From: Martinezella multihospitum
GTDB lineage: Bacteria; Pseudomonadota; Alphaproteobacteria; Rhizobiales; Rhizobiaceae
DNA length: 64,000 nucleotides
Assembly (NCBI RefSeq): GCF_900094585.1
Contig: NZ_FMAG01000007.1
Location: forward strand, 248,001 to 312,000
Direction: 5' to 3'
Numbering within the stretch: the stretch's first letter is position 1; each line of letters opens with the position of its first letter. The notes beneath the pieces are model-generated. The model was not told the DNA's origin. It saw only the letters and a program-made list of their open reading frames with translations, and ran no database searches. This document shows positions 38,037 to 46,903 of this stretch, piece by piece. Position numbers and translations under genes: made by a program.

Positions 38037-38654
38037 ATGAGCAAGCGCGAATCGTCCAAGTACAAAATTGACCGCCGTATGGGCGAGAATATCTGGGGCC
38101 GTCCGAAGTCCCCGGTTAACCGTCGCGAATACGGCCCGGGCCAGCACGGCCAGCGCCGCAAGGGCAAGCTTTCGGACTTCGGTGTGCAGCTGCGCGCCAA
38201 GCAGAAGCTGAAGGGCTACTACGGCGACCTGCGTGAAAAGCAGTTCCGCGCCACCTTCGACGAAGCCAACCGCCGCAAGGGCGACACCTCCGAGAACCTG
38301 ATCGGCCTGCTCGAATCGCGCCTCGACGCGATCGTCTACCGCGCCAAGTTCGTTCCGACGGTCTTCGCTGCCCGTCAGTTCGTCAACCACGGCCACGTCA
38401 CGGTCAACGGTGTTCGCGTCAACATCGGTTCGTACCGCTGCAAGGCTGGCGACGTTATCGAAGTTCGCGAAAAGTCCAAGCAGCTCGTAACCGTTCTGGA
38501 ATCGGTTTCGCTCGCTGAGCGTGATGTTCCGGACTATATCGAAGTCGATCACAACAAGATGGTTGCGACCTTCGCTCGCGTTCCGGCTCTCGCTGACGTG
38601 CCGTACGCCGTCGTCATGGAACCGCATCTGGTCGTCGAATTCTATTCGCGTTAA
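38037..38654 (+). CDS. rpsD: 30S ribosomal protein S4
   Basis: S4 is a primary 16S rRNA binder that starts assembly of the 30S body. The 205-residue protein has the N-terminal KRESSKYKIDRRMGENIWGR, the PGQHGQRR motif and the S4 domain LESRLDAIVYRAKFV with RQFVNHGHVTVNG. It stands alone rather than in the alpha operon, as is usual for Rhizobiales. AAGGA before the ATG and the strong codon bias fit high expression. Confidence 0.98.
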   Translation: MSKRESSKYKIDRRMGENIWGRPKSPVNRREYGPGQHGQRRKGKLSDFGVQLRAKQKLKGYYGDLREKQFRATFDEANRRKGDTSENLIGLLESRLDAIVYRAKFVPTVFAARQFVNHGHVTVNGVRVNIGSYRCKAGDVIEVREKSKQLVTVLESVSLAERDVPDYIEVDHNKMVATFARVPALADVPYAVVMEPHLVVEFYSR

Positions 38655-38680
38655 TAAGCGGATAACTTTCTTGATGAATG

Positions 38681-38709
38681 AAAAGCCGCTCGTTTCGAGC
38701 GGCTTTTTT
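38681..38709 (+). terminator. Terminator after rpsD
   Basis: Arms 38681-38692 (AAAAGCCGCTCG) and 38696-38707 pair around a TTT loop, with a T run at 38704-38709. It lies 27 bp after the rpsD stop and ends 17 bp before glsA. Confidence 0.92.
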
Positions 38710-38725
38710 GTCTTTGGAGCGCCTC

Positions 38726-39655
38726 ATGACGGATTTGCAGGCCATTCTCGACGGTATCCATGCGGAGCTTTCGCCGCGCATCGGCGAAGGCAAGGTTGCC
38801 GATTACATTCCGGAACTGGCAAAGGTCGATCCGAAGCAGTTCGGCATGGCGATCGCGACGGTTAACGGCGATGTCTACAGCATCGGCGACGCGGGCATTC
38901 CGTTCTCCATTCAGAGCATCTCCAAGGTCTTCATGCTGACCCTGGCGCTGGGCAAAGTTGGCGAGAGCTTGTGGAACCGTGTGGGACGCGAGCCATCCGG
39001 CACTGCTTTCAACTCCATCGTCCAGCTGGAGCGTGAAGAGGGAATACCGCGTAATCCCTTTATCAATGCGGGCGCAATCGCCATCAGCGACGTCGTGCTG
39101 GCGGGACATGAGCCGCGGGAAGCAATCGGTGAGCTGTTGCGTTTCGTGCGCTATGTCGCCGACGATGAGACGATCAGCATCGACGACAAGGTCGCGCGTT
39201 CGGAGACGCAGACGGGTTATCGCAATTTCGCGCTTGCCAATTTCATGCGCGCTTACGGCAATATCCATCATCCGGTCGAGCACGTGCTCGGCGTTTATTT
39301 CCATCAATGCGCGCTGTCGATGACGTGCCAGCAGCTCGCCAAGGCTGGGCTTTATCTCGCCGCGCGCGGCAGCAACCCGATCACCGGTCATTCCGTCGTC
39401 TCGCCGAAGCGGGCGCGGCGCATCAATGCGCTAATGCTGACTTGTGGCCACTATGACGGCTCGGGGGATTTTGCCTATCACGTCGGCCTGCCGGGGAAGA
39501 GCGGCGTCGGCGGCGGCATTCTGGCGGTGGCGCCTGGCATCGGCTCGATTGCGGCCTGGTCGCCGGGCTTGAACAAGGTCGGCAATTCGCAGCTCGGCGC
39601 GGTGGCGCTGGAAATGCTGGCGGCGCGCACTGGCTGGTCAGTGTTCGGCGATTGA
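38726..39655 (+). CDS. glsA: Glutaminase
   Basis: The 309-residue enzyme of the serine-dependent beta-lactamase-like family hydrolyses L-glutamine to glutamate and ammonia. It has the S-x-x-K pair S64-K67 in FSIQSISKVF, plus NPFINAGAIAI, SETQTGYRNFALA and LPGKSGVGGGILAV. All family motifs are present at normal length. The ATG is preceded by GGAG. It may aid ammonia release in nitrogen metabolism or acid tolerance. Confidence 0.95.
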   Translation: MTDLQAILDGIHAELSPRIGEGKVADYIPELAKVDPKQFGMAIATVNGDVYSIGDAGIPFSIQSISKVFMLTLALGKVGESLWNRVGREPSGTAFNSIVQLEREEGIPRNPFINAGAIAISDVVLAGHEPREAIGELLRFVRYVADDETISIDDKVARSETQTGYRNFALANFMRAYGNIHHPVEHVLGVYFHQCALSMTCQQLAKAGLYLAARGSNPITGHSVVSPKRARRINALMLTCGHYDGSGDFAYHVGLPGKSGVGGGILAVAPGIGSIAAWSPGLNKVGNSQLGAVALEMLAARTGWSVFGD

Positions 39656-39716
39656 TACCCATGTCTTCTCGTTCGGCTTTCTGCTATCAGCGTGGCGAGA
39701 CGCAAGGAATGACGGA

Positions 39717-40604
39717 ATGAATATCGCGACGACGGTAAAGGACGACATCGATATCGAGGCTGAGGATGGCGGCTCCGCCGTTCATCCGATGTTTTTCGAT
39801 GCGCCGCGTTCGGTCTCTTTCAACAAGCTTCGCAAGCGTCTGCTGCGGCAGGTGCGCCAGGCTATGGAAGACTTCCAGATGCTGAAGGGCCAGAAGCGCT
39901 GGCTCGTCGGCCTTTCTGGCGGCAAGGATTCCTACGGTCTGCTGGCGCTGCTGCTCGATCTCAAATGGCGCGGTCTGCTGCCGGTGGAGCTAGTTGCCTG
40001 CAATCTCGATCAGGGCCAGCCGAATTTCCCGAAGCATATCCTGCCGGAATATCTGACGAAGATCGGCGTTACCCATCGCATCGAGTATCGCGACACCTAT
40101 TCCATCGTGAAGGAAAAGGTGCCGGAGGGCGCAACCTATTGCTCGCTCTGTTCGCGGCTGCGTCGCGGCAATCTCTATCGCATTGCCCGCGAGGAAGGCT
40201 GCGACGCGCTGGTGCTCGGCCATCACCGCGAGGATATTCTCGAAACCTTCTTCATGAACTTTTTCCACGGCGGCCGGCTTGCCTCGATGCCGGCGAAGCT
40301 GCTCAACGACGAAGGCGACCTGATGCTGCTGCGTCCGCTCGCCTACGCTGCCGAGGACGACCTCGCCAAGTTTGCGACGGCGATGCAGTTTCCAATCATT
40401 CCCTGCGATCTCTGCGGCTCGCAGGACGGGCTGCAGCGCAATGCGATGAAGGACATGCTCGCCGATATCGAACGCCGCATGCCGGGCCGCAAGGACGCGA
40501 TGCTGCGCGCTTTGGCGCATGTGAACCCGTCGCATCTGCTCGACCCGAAGCTCTTCGATTTCGCTGGGTTGATGACACAGGGATCTTCTGGCGAGCGAGC
40601 GTAA
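39717..40604 (+). CDS. ttcA: tRNA 2-thiocytidine(32) synthetase TtcA
   Basis: TtcA uses ATP and an Fe-S cluster to thiolate cytidine 32 in tRNA. The 295-residue protein has the PP-loop SGGKDSYG (67-74), the CSLCSRLRRG motif (CxxC cluster ligands), GHHREDILETFFMN and a later CDLCGSQDGLQR. The N-terminal 30 residues are acidic and not conserved. It lies 61 bp after glsA, possibly on the same transcript. Interestingly, trmJ, which modifies the same tRNA position, is in this window too. Confidence 0.95.
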   Translation: MNIATTVKDDIDIEAEDGGSAVHPMFFDAPRSVSFNKLRKRLLRQVRQAMEDFQMLKGQKRWLVGLSGGKDSYGLLALLLDLKWRGLLPVELVACNLDQGQPNFPKHILPEYLTKIGVTHRIEYRDTYSIVKEKVPEGATYCSLCSRLRRGNLYRIAREEGCDALVLGHHREDILETFFMNFFHGGRLASMPAKLLNDEGDLMLLRPLAYAAEDDLAKFATAMQFPIIPCDLCGSQDGLQRNAMKDMLADIERRMPGRKDAMLRALAHVNPSHLLDPKLFDFAGLMTQGSSGERA

Positions 40605-40677
40605 ATTCAGCCCTTTTGCCACACCGATGTCATCGAATCGGGCATAAGAGGAAGCCCTTTCAAAACAGAGGCTTCCA

Positions 40678-41505
40678 ATGACCTTCTCCGATGCGGATTT
40701 CGACTATGTGATGATGATCGTTGCCGAGGCGGCGGCAAAGGAAATCATGCCGCGCTTCCGCAATCTGGATGCAGGCGACATAGCGGAGAAGACCTCGGCT
40801 ATCGACCTTGTGACCGAGGCCGATCTCTTGGCCGAGCGGCACATCACCGCTGCGCTGAAGGCGCGTTTTCCGAAGGCTGTCATCGTGGGCGAAGAAGCCT
40901 ATGAGGCTGACAAGTCGGTCGTGCCGACGCTGGCGCATGCGGAATTGGCTTTCACTATCGACCCGGTGGATGGCACGTTCAATTTTGCGGCCGGACTGCC
41001 GGTATTCGGGACGATAGTGGCCGTCACCGCCAACGGAGAGACGATCGCCAGCATCATCCATGATCCTGTGCTTGGCGACACCCTGACAGCCGTTAAAGGC
41101 GCCGGCGCATTTCTGCGCCGGCAAGGCGGGCAGGCGAGGCGGCTTGCCGTTGCTGAGCCCGCTCCCTTGAGCGCCATGACGGGCGCGATATCCTGGGGCC
41201 ATATGGACGAACCGGATCGGTCGCGCATCTGCGGCAACCTGTCCGAGACCCGCATGGTTTTCTCAGTAAATTGCTCGGCTTACGAATATTGGATGGTGGC
41301 GTCGGGCAAATGGCATTTTATCGGCCATTCCAAGCTGATGCCGTGGGATCATCTGGCCGGCGTGCTGGCGCATCAGGAAGCCGGCGGCTATACGGCCAAA
41401 TTCGACGGCACGGCCTATAGGCCCGGCGAGACGACGGGCGGCATTATTTCTGCGCCGGATGAGGAAAGCTGGCGGGTGATCCGTCGCGAGATCATCGGCG
41501 CCTGA
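40678..41505 (+). CDS. Inositol monophosphatase family protein (first of a tandem pair)
   Basis: The 275-residue Mg-dependent phosphatase has the family motifs VTEADLLAER, GEEAYEAD, DPVDGTFNFAAG (metal ligands) and the C-terminal PWDHLAGVLAHQEAGG. The substrate could be inositol phosphate, histidinol phosphate or a nucleotide bisphosphate; sequence alone does not decide. It is followed after 15 bp by a paralogue with the same motifs. Both probably share a promoter upstream of 40678. Confidence 0.9.
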   Translation: MTFSDADFDYVMMIVAEAAAKEIMPRFRNLDAGDIAEKTSAIDLVTEADLLAERHITAALKARFPKAVIVGEEAYEADKSVVPTLAHAELAFTIDPVDGTFNFAAGLPVFGTIVAVTANGETIASIIHDPVLGDTLTAVKGAGAFLRRQGGQARRLAVAEPAPLSAMTGAISWGHMDEPDRSRICGNLSETRMVFSVNCSAYEYWMVASGKWHFIGHSKLMPWDHLAGVLAHQEAGGYTAKFDGTAYRPGETTGGIISAPDEESWRVIRREIIGA

Positions 41506-41520
41506 CAGAAAGGAAGAAGC

Positions 41521-42345
41521 ATGACATCGCTCGTTGACGTTACGACCCTGGCTCATGTGCTGCGCCGCGCGGCACAATCGGAGATCCTGCCACGTTTCCG
41601 CAGGCTCGGCAGCGACGATGTCCGTGCCAAGAGCGAGGCGACCGATCTGGTGACGGAAGCCGACGAGCGTGCCGAGCGCATGATCAAGGCAGAGGTCTCG
41701 CGGCTCTGGCCCGAGGCGCTGTTCGTCGGCGAGGAATCGGTTGCGGCCGATCCGGCATTGCTGAAGAAACTTGCGGATGCCGATCTCGCCATCATCGTCG
41801 ATCCCGTCGACGGCACATTCAATTTCGCGGCCGGCATTCCGGCCTTCGGCGTCATGGCCTCGGTTGTCTCGAAGGGCGAGACGGTTGCCGGCATCATCTT
41901 CGATCCGATGGGCGACGATTGGGTGCTGGCGGAACGGGGCGGCGGCGCCTGGCTGCGTCGGCCGGATGGCGAGACGCTGCGCCTTAACGTTGCTTCATCC
42001 GTTCCGCTGGACGAGATGGTCGGCATGGCAGCCACCGGCTTTCTGCCCAAGGAGAAGCGCGCGGAGATCATGGGCAATCTCGCCAAAGTGCGTTACACGA
42101 CCTGCTATCGCTGCGCGGCGCATGAATACCGCACGCTCGCGGGCGGCTATGTCCACTATCTGATGTACAACAAGCTGATGCCCTGGGATCATCTGGCGGG
42201 ATCGCTGATATCAGCCGAAGCCGGCGCCTATGTCCGCCGCTTCGACGGTTCTCCCTATCTGCCGCACCATCTTGATGGCGGACTGCTGATGGCCGTGGAC
42301 AAGGATACATGGGAGTTGCTGCGGCGCGAGGTCTTCACTCTCTAA
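41521..42345 (+). CDS. Inositol monophosphatase family protein (second of a tandem pair)
   Basis: The 274-residue protein repeats the layout of its neighbour: VTEADERAERMI, GEESVAADP, DPVDGTFNFAAGIPAFGVM and PWDHLAGSLISAEAGAYVRRFDG. The two differ most in the middle part (MAATGFLPKEKRAEIMGNLAK against ISWGHMDEPDRSRICGNLSE at the matching place), where substrate specificity lies in this family. An old tandem duplication is the simplest explanation. AGGAAG before the ATG supports the start. Confidence 0.9.
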   Translation: MTSLVDVTTLAHVLRRAAQSEILPRFRRLGSDDVRAKSEATDLVTEADERAERMIKAEVSRLWPEALFVGEESVAADPALLKKLADADLAIIVDPVDGTFNFAAGIPAFGVMASVVSKGETVAGIIFDPMGDDWVLAERGGGAWLRRPDGETLRLNVASSVPLDEMVGMAATGFLPKEKRAEIMGNLAKVRYTTCYRCAAHEYRTLAGGYVHYLMYNKLMPWDHLAGSLISAEAGAYVRRFDGSPYLPHHLDGGLLMAVDKDTWELLRREVFTL

Positions 42346-42458
42346 GGAGAGCCGCGCCACGATAGCCGGTATGGCCCCTTGGAAAGTAATGGCTGGAGAG
42401 CTATCTTTGCTGCAACAGGCAAGAGCCTTGGTCGGCGCTTGCCGCGGGGATGAGACAG

Positions 42459-43397
42459 ATGTCCGAGACGAGCCGCAAGCTGACCACTATCTTCTGCGCC
42501 GATGTGCAGGATTATACGCTCCTCATGGGAAAGGACGAGGAGGGGACGCTATCCACCCTTCGCCGCTACCGCGATGCGATGAAACGACTGATCGAAGCGC
42601 ATGGCGGCCGCGTCATCAATACCTGGGGCGATGGCGTCTTCGCCGAATTTCCAAGTGTCGTCGAGGCCGTGCGTGCGGCAATCGACACGCAGAATGAGCT
42701 TGCCGGCTACAATGCCGTAAGCGATCCCGACAAGCAGATGCTGTTTCGTATCGGGCTCAACCTCGGCGACGTGATCGCCGACGGCGACGATCTCTATGGC
42801 GATGGCGTCAATATCGCTGCCCGGCTGCAGTCGCGGGCAGTCCCCGGCGGCATCGTCATTTCCAACACGGTCTACGATCAGGTCCGCAACAAGGTTGCGG
42901 TCGGATTCGATTTCCTTGGCCAGCTCGATGTCAAGAACATCGAGGGCGGTGTGCCGAGCTATGCGGTGCGGATCGGCGGCGTGCAGGTTGTCGATACCAC
43001 GTCAGACTATCGTTCGGCTCCACCTCCCTCGCGTGCGCCCGAAGCTCCCGAACCCGCCGCGGCTCGAGAGGCGGCTATGCCCCTGGATTGGCGGCGCAGT
43101 TATGGTGGGGTGCTTATCGTCTGCGTCGGTCTTGCCGCGCTCAACGGGCTGACCTGGCATGGCGATTTCTGGGCAAAATGGCCCATACTCGCCATTCTGT
43201 GGGCCGCTGCATTTCGTTACGTTCGCAGCAACAGGCAGATCGATATGGCGATTGCGAGCCTTGTCATCACAGGTATCGGCATCGTGATGATCAATCTGTT
43301 CACCTGGCATGGAACGCCATGGGCGATGTGGCCGCTATTCGGTCTTGCGATCGCTGCGGCGCTACGCTGGGTCAGCCGCCCGCGTAGCGACGCATAA
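42459..43397 (+). CDS. Class III adenylate/guanylate cyclase with duplicated C-terminal membrane unit
   Basis: The 312-residue protein starts with a class III cyclase domain (KLTTIFCADVQDYTLLMG with metal Asp; WGDGVFAEF; GDGVNIAARLQ) over about 180 residues, a proline-rich linker, then two membrane-hairpin units. Each unit has the same mark, LTWHGDFWAKWPILAILWAA and FTWHGTPWAMWPLFGLAIAA, so the tail is an internal duplication. The cyclase faces the cytoplasm and is held to the inner membrane by its C-terminus. Starting at the second ATG gives a proper ribosome binding site distance. The signal sensed is unknown. Confidence 0.88.
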   Translation: MSETSRKLTTIFCADVQDYTLLMGKDEEGTLSTLRRYRDAMKRLIEAHGGRVINTWGDGVFAEFPSVVEAVRAAIDTQNELAGYNAVSDPDKQMLFRIGLNLGDVIADGDDLYGDGVNIAARLQSRAVPGGIVISNTVYDQVRNKVAVGFDFLGQLDVKNIEGGVPSYAVRIGGVQVVDTTSDYRSAPPPSRAPEAPEPAAAREAAMPLDWRRSYGGVLIVCVGLAALNGLTWHGDFWAKWPILAILWAAAFRYVRSNRQIDMAIASLVITGIGIVMINLFTWHGTPWAMWPLFGLAIAAALRWVSRPRSDA

Positions 43398-43412
43398 CGA
43401 AGGGGGACACGT

Positions 43413-43516
43413 TAGAGCATTTCCGTTTTTAAACGGAGTCACGGAAATGCTCTATCTCTTTGTTTTCACGCAATTCCCGACAAAAACCGCTGCGCACTTT
43501 TGCTGGAATTGCTCTA
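43413..43516. repeat. RIME-like intergenic repeat (second copy in window)
   Basis: This 104-bp element has one long palindrome with 14-bp arms (43413-43426 and 43441-43454) and a second weaker one with CAATTCC (43471-43477) and GGAATTG (43505-43511), ending in GCTCTAG. Size, double-palindrome layout and the AGAGCAT outer motif match the copy at 31476-31582. It overlaps the 3' end of the MFS gene by 3 bp and may act in transcription termination of both convergent genes. Confidence 0.8.
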
Positions 43517-44797
43517 GACGTGCCCCATGCCCGGCTCCAGTGCCGGCGTATCGCCGGGATGGGTGAAGAGCTTGCCGCGTTCCGCCCACAGCGTCGCAAC
43601 GATCGACAACGCACCGAATACCGTGAAACCGGCGAGCAACGGCTGTGCCGTGCCATCGAACATCTGACCGACGACGCCGCCGAGGAGAACGCCCACCGTG
43701 GTGGACACCGAGCTGGTGATTGCGGCCGCCGTTCCTGCCAGATGGCCCATCGGCTCCAGGCTGATGGCCATGCAGTTGGTGGTGATAACAGCAAACATCA
43801 TCAACATGACCGAGATCAATATGTAGATGAAGGTGAAGCTTGGCTGACCGAACATGCCGACGATGTAGCCGATGGCGCCTAAAACGGTGAAGACGATCAT
43901 GGCCGCGTGCGAAATGCGGCGCATGCCGAAGCTGCGGACGAAATAGCCATTGGCAAACTGTGCGACGGCCGTACCGGCTGCGGTTGCCGCAAAGGCGATC
44001 GGGAAAGTTTCTCCGAGACCGTAGACCTCGCCAAAGACCTGCTGCACGGAAACGATGTAGGCGCAGATGACGCCGGTATAGAGCGTCAGGCCGATCATGT
44101 AGCCGCAGGTGATGCGGTTGGTGAGTACGGTCTTGAAGCCAGACAGCACGGAAGCAACCGACAGCGGCAGGCGTTCCTCGACCGGAAGCGTCTCCTTCAT
44201 GCGGAAGAAGGCGACCAGAAAGAGGCCGGCGCTGACGATGCCGATCAGGATGAAGATCCATTGCCAGTTGGAATAGGCAACGATCACTTGGCCGACGAAA
44301 GGTGCGACCATCGGCATGATCATGAAGACGATCATGACATAAGACATGACGCGGGCCATTTCGCGGCCGCCGAAGCAGTCGCGGACGATGGCGAGCGTCG
44401 TGATGCGCACGGCCGCGGCGCCGACGCCCTGCGCAAAGCGCAGTGCGAGCAGCGCGAAAAGGCTGCCGCTCCAGGCCGCGGCGAACAGCGTCACGGTGTA
44501 GAAGGCCAGGCCTCCCAACAGAATGCGCCGCCGGCCATAGGTGTCCGACAGGCTGCCGAAGAAGAGCTGGCAAATGCCGAAACCGAGGAAATAGACGCCG
44601 ATGACGAGCTGCGTGTCATTCGGATTGGCGACCGAGAGCGACTGGCCGATATTCGGCAGCGCCGGCAGCATGCTATCGATGCCCATGGAAATGCTGGCCG
44701 TCATCAGGGCGATCGTGAGGATGAATTCGACGATGCCGAGGCCGATGCGGTTGGAGCCGGATTGTTCCGACTGCTGGGACTGAGGCGGGGTTGTCAT
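43514..44797 (-). CDS. Bcr/CflA-type multidrug efflux MFS transporter (second of tandem pair)
   Basis: The 427-residue protein has 12 predicted membrane helices and the MFS motif A as GSLSDTYGRRRILLGG, plus ALRFAQGVGAAA in helix 4, as in Bcr/CflA proton antiporters that export chloramphenicol, bicyclomycin and other drugs. Substrate is not deducible. It starts 14 bp after the related upstream transporter ends, so both are cotranscribed. The two are about as similar as family members from different clades, so the duplication is not recent. Confidence 0.88.
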   Translation of the reverse strand: MTTPPQSQQSEQSGSNRIGLGIVEFILTIALMTASISMGIDSMLPALPNIGQSLSVANPNDTQLVIGVYFLGFGICQLFFGSLSDTYGRRRILLGGLAFYTVTLFAAAWSGSLFALLALRFAQGVGAAAVRITTLAIVRDCFGGREMARVMSYVMIVFMIMPMVAPFVGQVIVAYSNWQWIFILIGIVSAGLFLVAFFRMKETLPVEERLPLSVASVLSGFKTVLTNRITCGYMIGLTLYTGVICAYIVSVQQVFGEVYGLGETFPIAFAATAAGTAVAQFANGYFVRSFGMRRISHAAMIVFTVLGAIGYIVGMFGQPSFTFIYILISVMLMMFAVITTNCMAISLEPMGHLAGTAAAITSSVSTTVGVLLGGVVGQMFDGTAQPLLAGFTVFGALSIVATLWAERGKLFTHPGDTPALEPGMGHV

Positions 44798-44810
44798 TCG
44801 AATATGCCTG

Positions 44811-46085
44811 TCAATGTAACGCGAGAGACTGGTCGGCTGGAGGTGGCGCATTGTGCGGGCGGAACAGCTTTCCTTTTTCAGCGATCAGCACGAAGACGAC
44901 GCCAATGAGGGAAACGGTAAAGTAACCGATGACCATCGGTGTTGCCGTGCCATTGTAGAACTGCCCGATGCAGGCGCCGATCGATGCGCCGCCGACCGTG
45001 CTCATGAAGCCGAGTACGGAGGATGCTGTGCCGGCGACGTGGCCGAGGGGCTCCATCGCGAGAGAATTGAAATTGGAACCGATCCAGCCGAACTGGAACA
45101 TGGCCAATGCAAAAAAGACCATGAACAGCGGGAAGGGCATTGGCGATGGTCCATAAAGCTGCACCAGCAGCCAACAGAAGGTGATGGCGACAAAGCCGAG
45201 CAGGGCCGTGTGCGACAGCCGGCGCATGCCGAACCGGCCGACGAACTGGGAGTTGACGAAAGACGACAGGGCCATGAATGCCGCAACGCCGCCAAACGCC
45301 AGTGGCGTATAGACGCCAAGGCCGTAGATGTTGTTGTAGATCTGCTGGGCGGAATTGATGAAGCCGAACAACGCGCCGAAGAGGAATGTGCTCGCCAGAG
45401 TGTAACAGAGTGCCACCCGGTCCGTCAGAACGATCTTGAAGCCGGAGGCGACAGACCTCACGGTCAGCGGCCGGACGTTTTCAGGCTTCAGCGTCTCCGG
45501 AAGCCGGAAATACATCCAGAGGCCGACGAGCGTTGCCATGGCGCCGATGAAGACGAAGATCATGTGCCAGGTGCTGACCAGCAGGATGATCTGGCCGCTT
45601 CCGGGCGCGATGACAGGGACGATCATGAAGACCATCATGATGAGTGACATCACTTCGGCCATCAGGCGACCGCCGAAAACGTCGCGAACAATGGAGACGG
45701 TGATGACGCGGGTGGCCGCCGAACCGAGGCCCTGAATGAAGCGGAGCGCCAGCAGGCCGGCAAAGGATGGGATGAGAGCAATGCCGAATGCCGAAATCAC
45801 GTAGATGGTGATGCCGACCAGGAGTGGCATGCGGCGGCCGAAGCGATCCGACAGGGGACCATAGATAAGCTGGGCCGAGCCGAAGCCGATCAGATAGGCG
45901 GTTACGACATATTGCCGGTGGTTCTCGTTCATCACGCCGAGGCTGGAGCCGATCTGCTGCAGTGCGGGAAGCATGATGTCGATGGCGAGCGAATTGATGG
46001 CCATCAGGAAGGCCGCGAGTGCGATGAACTCACGTTTGCCCATGGGTAGTTGCCCATGGGACATGGCCTGGGATGAAGTCGTCAC
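44811..46085 (-). CDS. Bcr/CflA-type multidrug efflux MFS transporter (first of tandem pair)
   Basis: The 424-residue protein has 12 membrane helices, MFS motif A as GPLSDRFGRRMPLLVG and ALRFIQGLGSAATRV. The frame starts at a GTG (MTTSSQ). An ATG just inside (MSHGQL) is also possible. It is the first gene of a two-transporter operon. No regulator is adjacent. Export of a toxic small molecule by proton exchange is the family role; the pair may act on overlapping substrates. Confidence 0.88.
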   Translation of the reverse strand: MTTSSQAMSHGQLPMGKREFIALAAFLMAINSLAIDIMLPALQQIGSSLGVMNENHRQYVVTAYLIGFGSAQLIYGPLSDRFGRRMPLLVGITIYVISAFGIALIPSFAGLLALRFIQGLGSAATRVITVSIVRDVFGGRLMAEVMSLIMMVFMIVPVIAPGSGQIILLVSTWHMIFVFIGAMATLVGLWMYFRLPETLKPENVRPLTVRSVASGFKIVLTDRVALCYTLASTFLFGALFGFINSAQQIYNNIYGLGVYTPLAFGGVAAFMALSSFVNSQFVGRFGMRRLSHTALLGFVAITFCWLLVQLYGPSPMPFPLFMVFFALAMFQFGWIGSNFNSLAMEPLGHVAGTASSVLGFMSTVGGASIGACIGQFYNGTATPMVIGYFTVSLIGVVFVLIAEKGKLFRPHNAPPPADQSLALH

Positions 46086-46183
46086 GGTTTTATTCCCATA
46101 AACATGTCAAGGGCGCCGCCCGGTGGCAGCGCCTTATCGATCAAATTGAACTATGGAAACCGGACGGGGAGCCCGGTGCCCGG

Positions 46184-46519
46184 TCAGGCGGCGCCGCGAA
46201 CGCTGATGCCGTGTTCCTGAAGGTGTTGCTGCAACTCGCCCGCCTGGAACATTTCGCGCACGATATCGCAGCCGCCGATGAATTCGCCCTTTACGTAAAG
46301 CTGCGGAATGGTCGGCCAGTTGGAATAGTCCTTGATGCCCTGACGGATTTCAGCGTCGGCCAGGACATTGATGCCCTTATAATCGACGCCGATATAGTCG
46401 AGAATCTGGACCACCTGGCCGGAGAAACCACACTGCGGGAACTGGGGCGTGCCTTTCATGAAGAGAACGACGTCGTTGTTCTTAACTTCGTTGGCGATGA
46501 ATTCCTGAATGCCGCTCAT
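46184..46519 (-). CDS. grxD: Monothiol glutaredoxin GrxD
   Basis: The 111-residue CGFS-type glutaredoxin has Cys30 in PQCGFSGQVVQIL, GTPQFP before it, and WPTIPQLYVKGEFIGGCDI with the cis-Pro and glutathione-binding residues. Such proteins hold a 2Fe-2S cluster bridged by glutathione and pass it on, often with BolA. bolA lies 2 kb away on the same strand but two plus-strand genes sit in between, an unusual break in a common gene pair. The ATG follows AAAGGAACTGGACA. Confidence 0.95.
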   Translation of the reverse strand: MSGIQEFIANEVKNNDVVLFMKGTPQFPQCGFSGQVVQILDYIGVDYKGINVLADAEIRQGIKDYSNWPTIPQLYVKGEFIGGCDIVREMFQAGELQQHLQEHGISVRGAA

Positions 46520-46903
46520 TGTCCAGTTCCTTTCACATGCGGGGTCAAGGTCCGCAGCGTTACATCTGTCCCTTAAATAGCAAGCACCCGGCTTGATTTC
46601 CAGCGGCAAAACGTAGGTGCCATCTTTTTCATCGCATGAATAGATTTCCGGCATCACCTGTTAACAGGAACGTCCAGAAAGTGTCGATTGGCTTTCATTT
46701 CTGAACAGTGCGTTTTGAAATCACCTCTTCAACTCCAAGCCTGAACAACACACATCAATTTAAAATCAAGGGACGATGAATATTAGTATGCTACCTAATT
46801 TACAAACCATCGGTATGTTTGTTAGAGTTTGCCGATTGATGCGATTTGGCGCGTATCGATCCCTTGTCGGCATTGCATTCGCATTTTTAAGGGAGCGGAC
46901 TCC
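46520..46903. other. AT-rich divergent intergenic region
   Basis: This 384-bp stretch lies between grxD and a small membrane-protein gene. It has no supported gene, a perfect 12-bp palindrome CCTGTTAACAGG (46657-46668) and an AT-rich zone (about 46690-46830) in which plus-strand promoter elements may lie. The composition is clearly lower in GC than the window as a whole. Confidence 0.45.
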
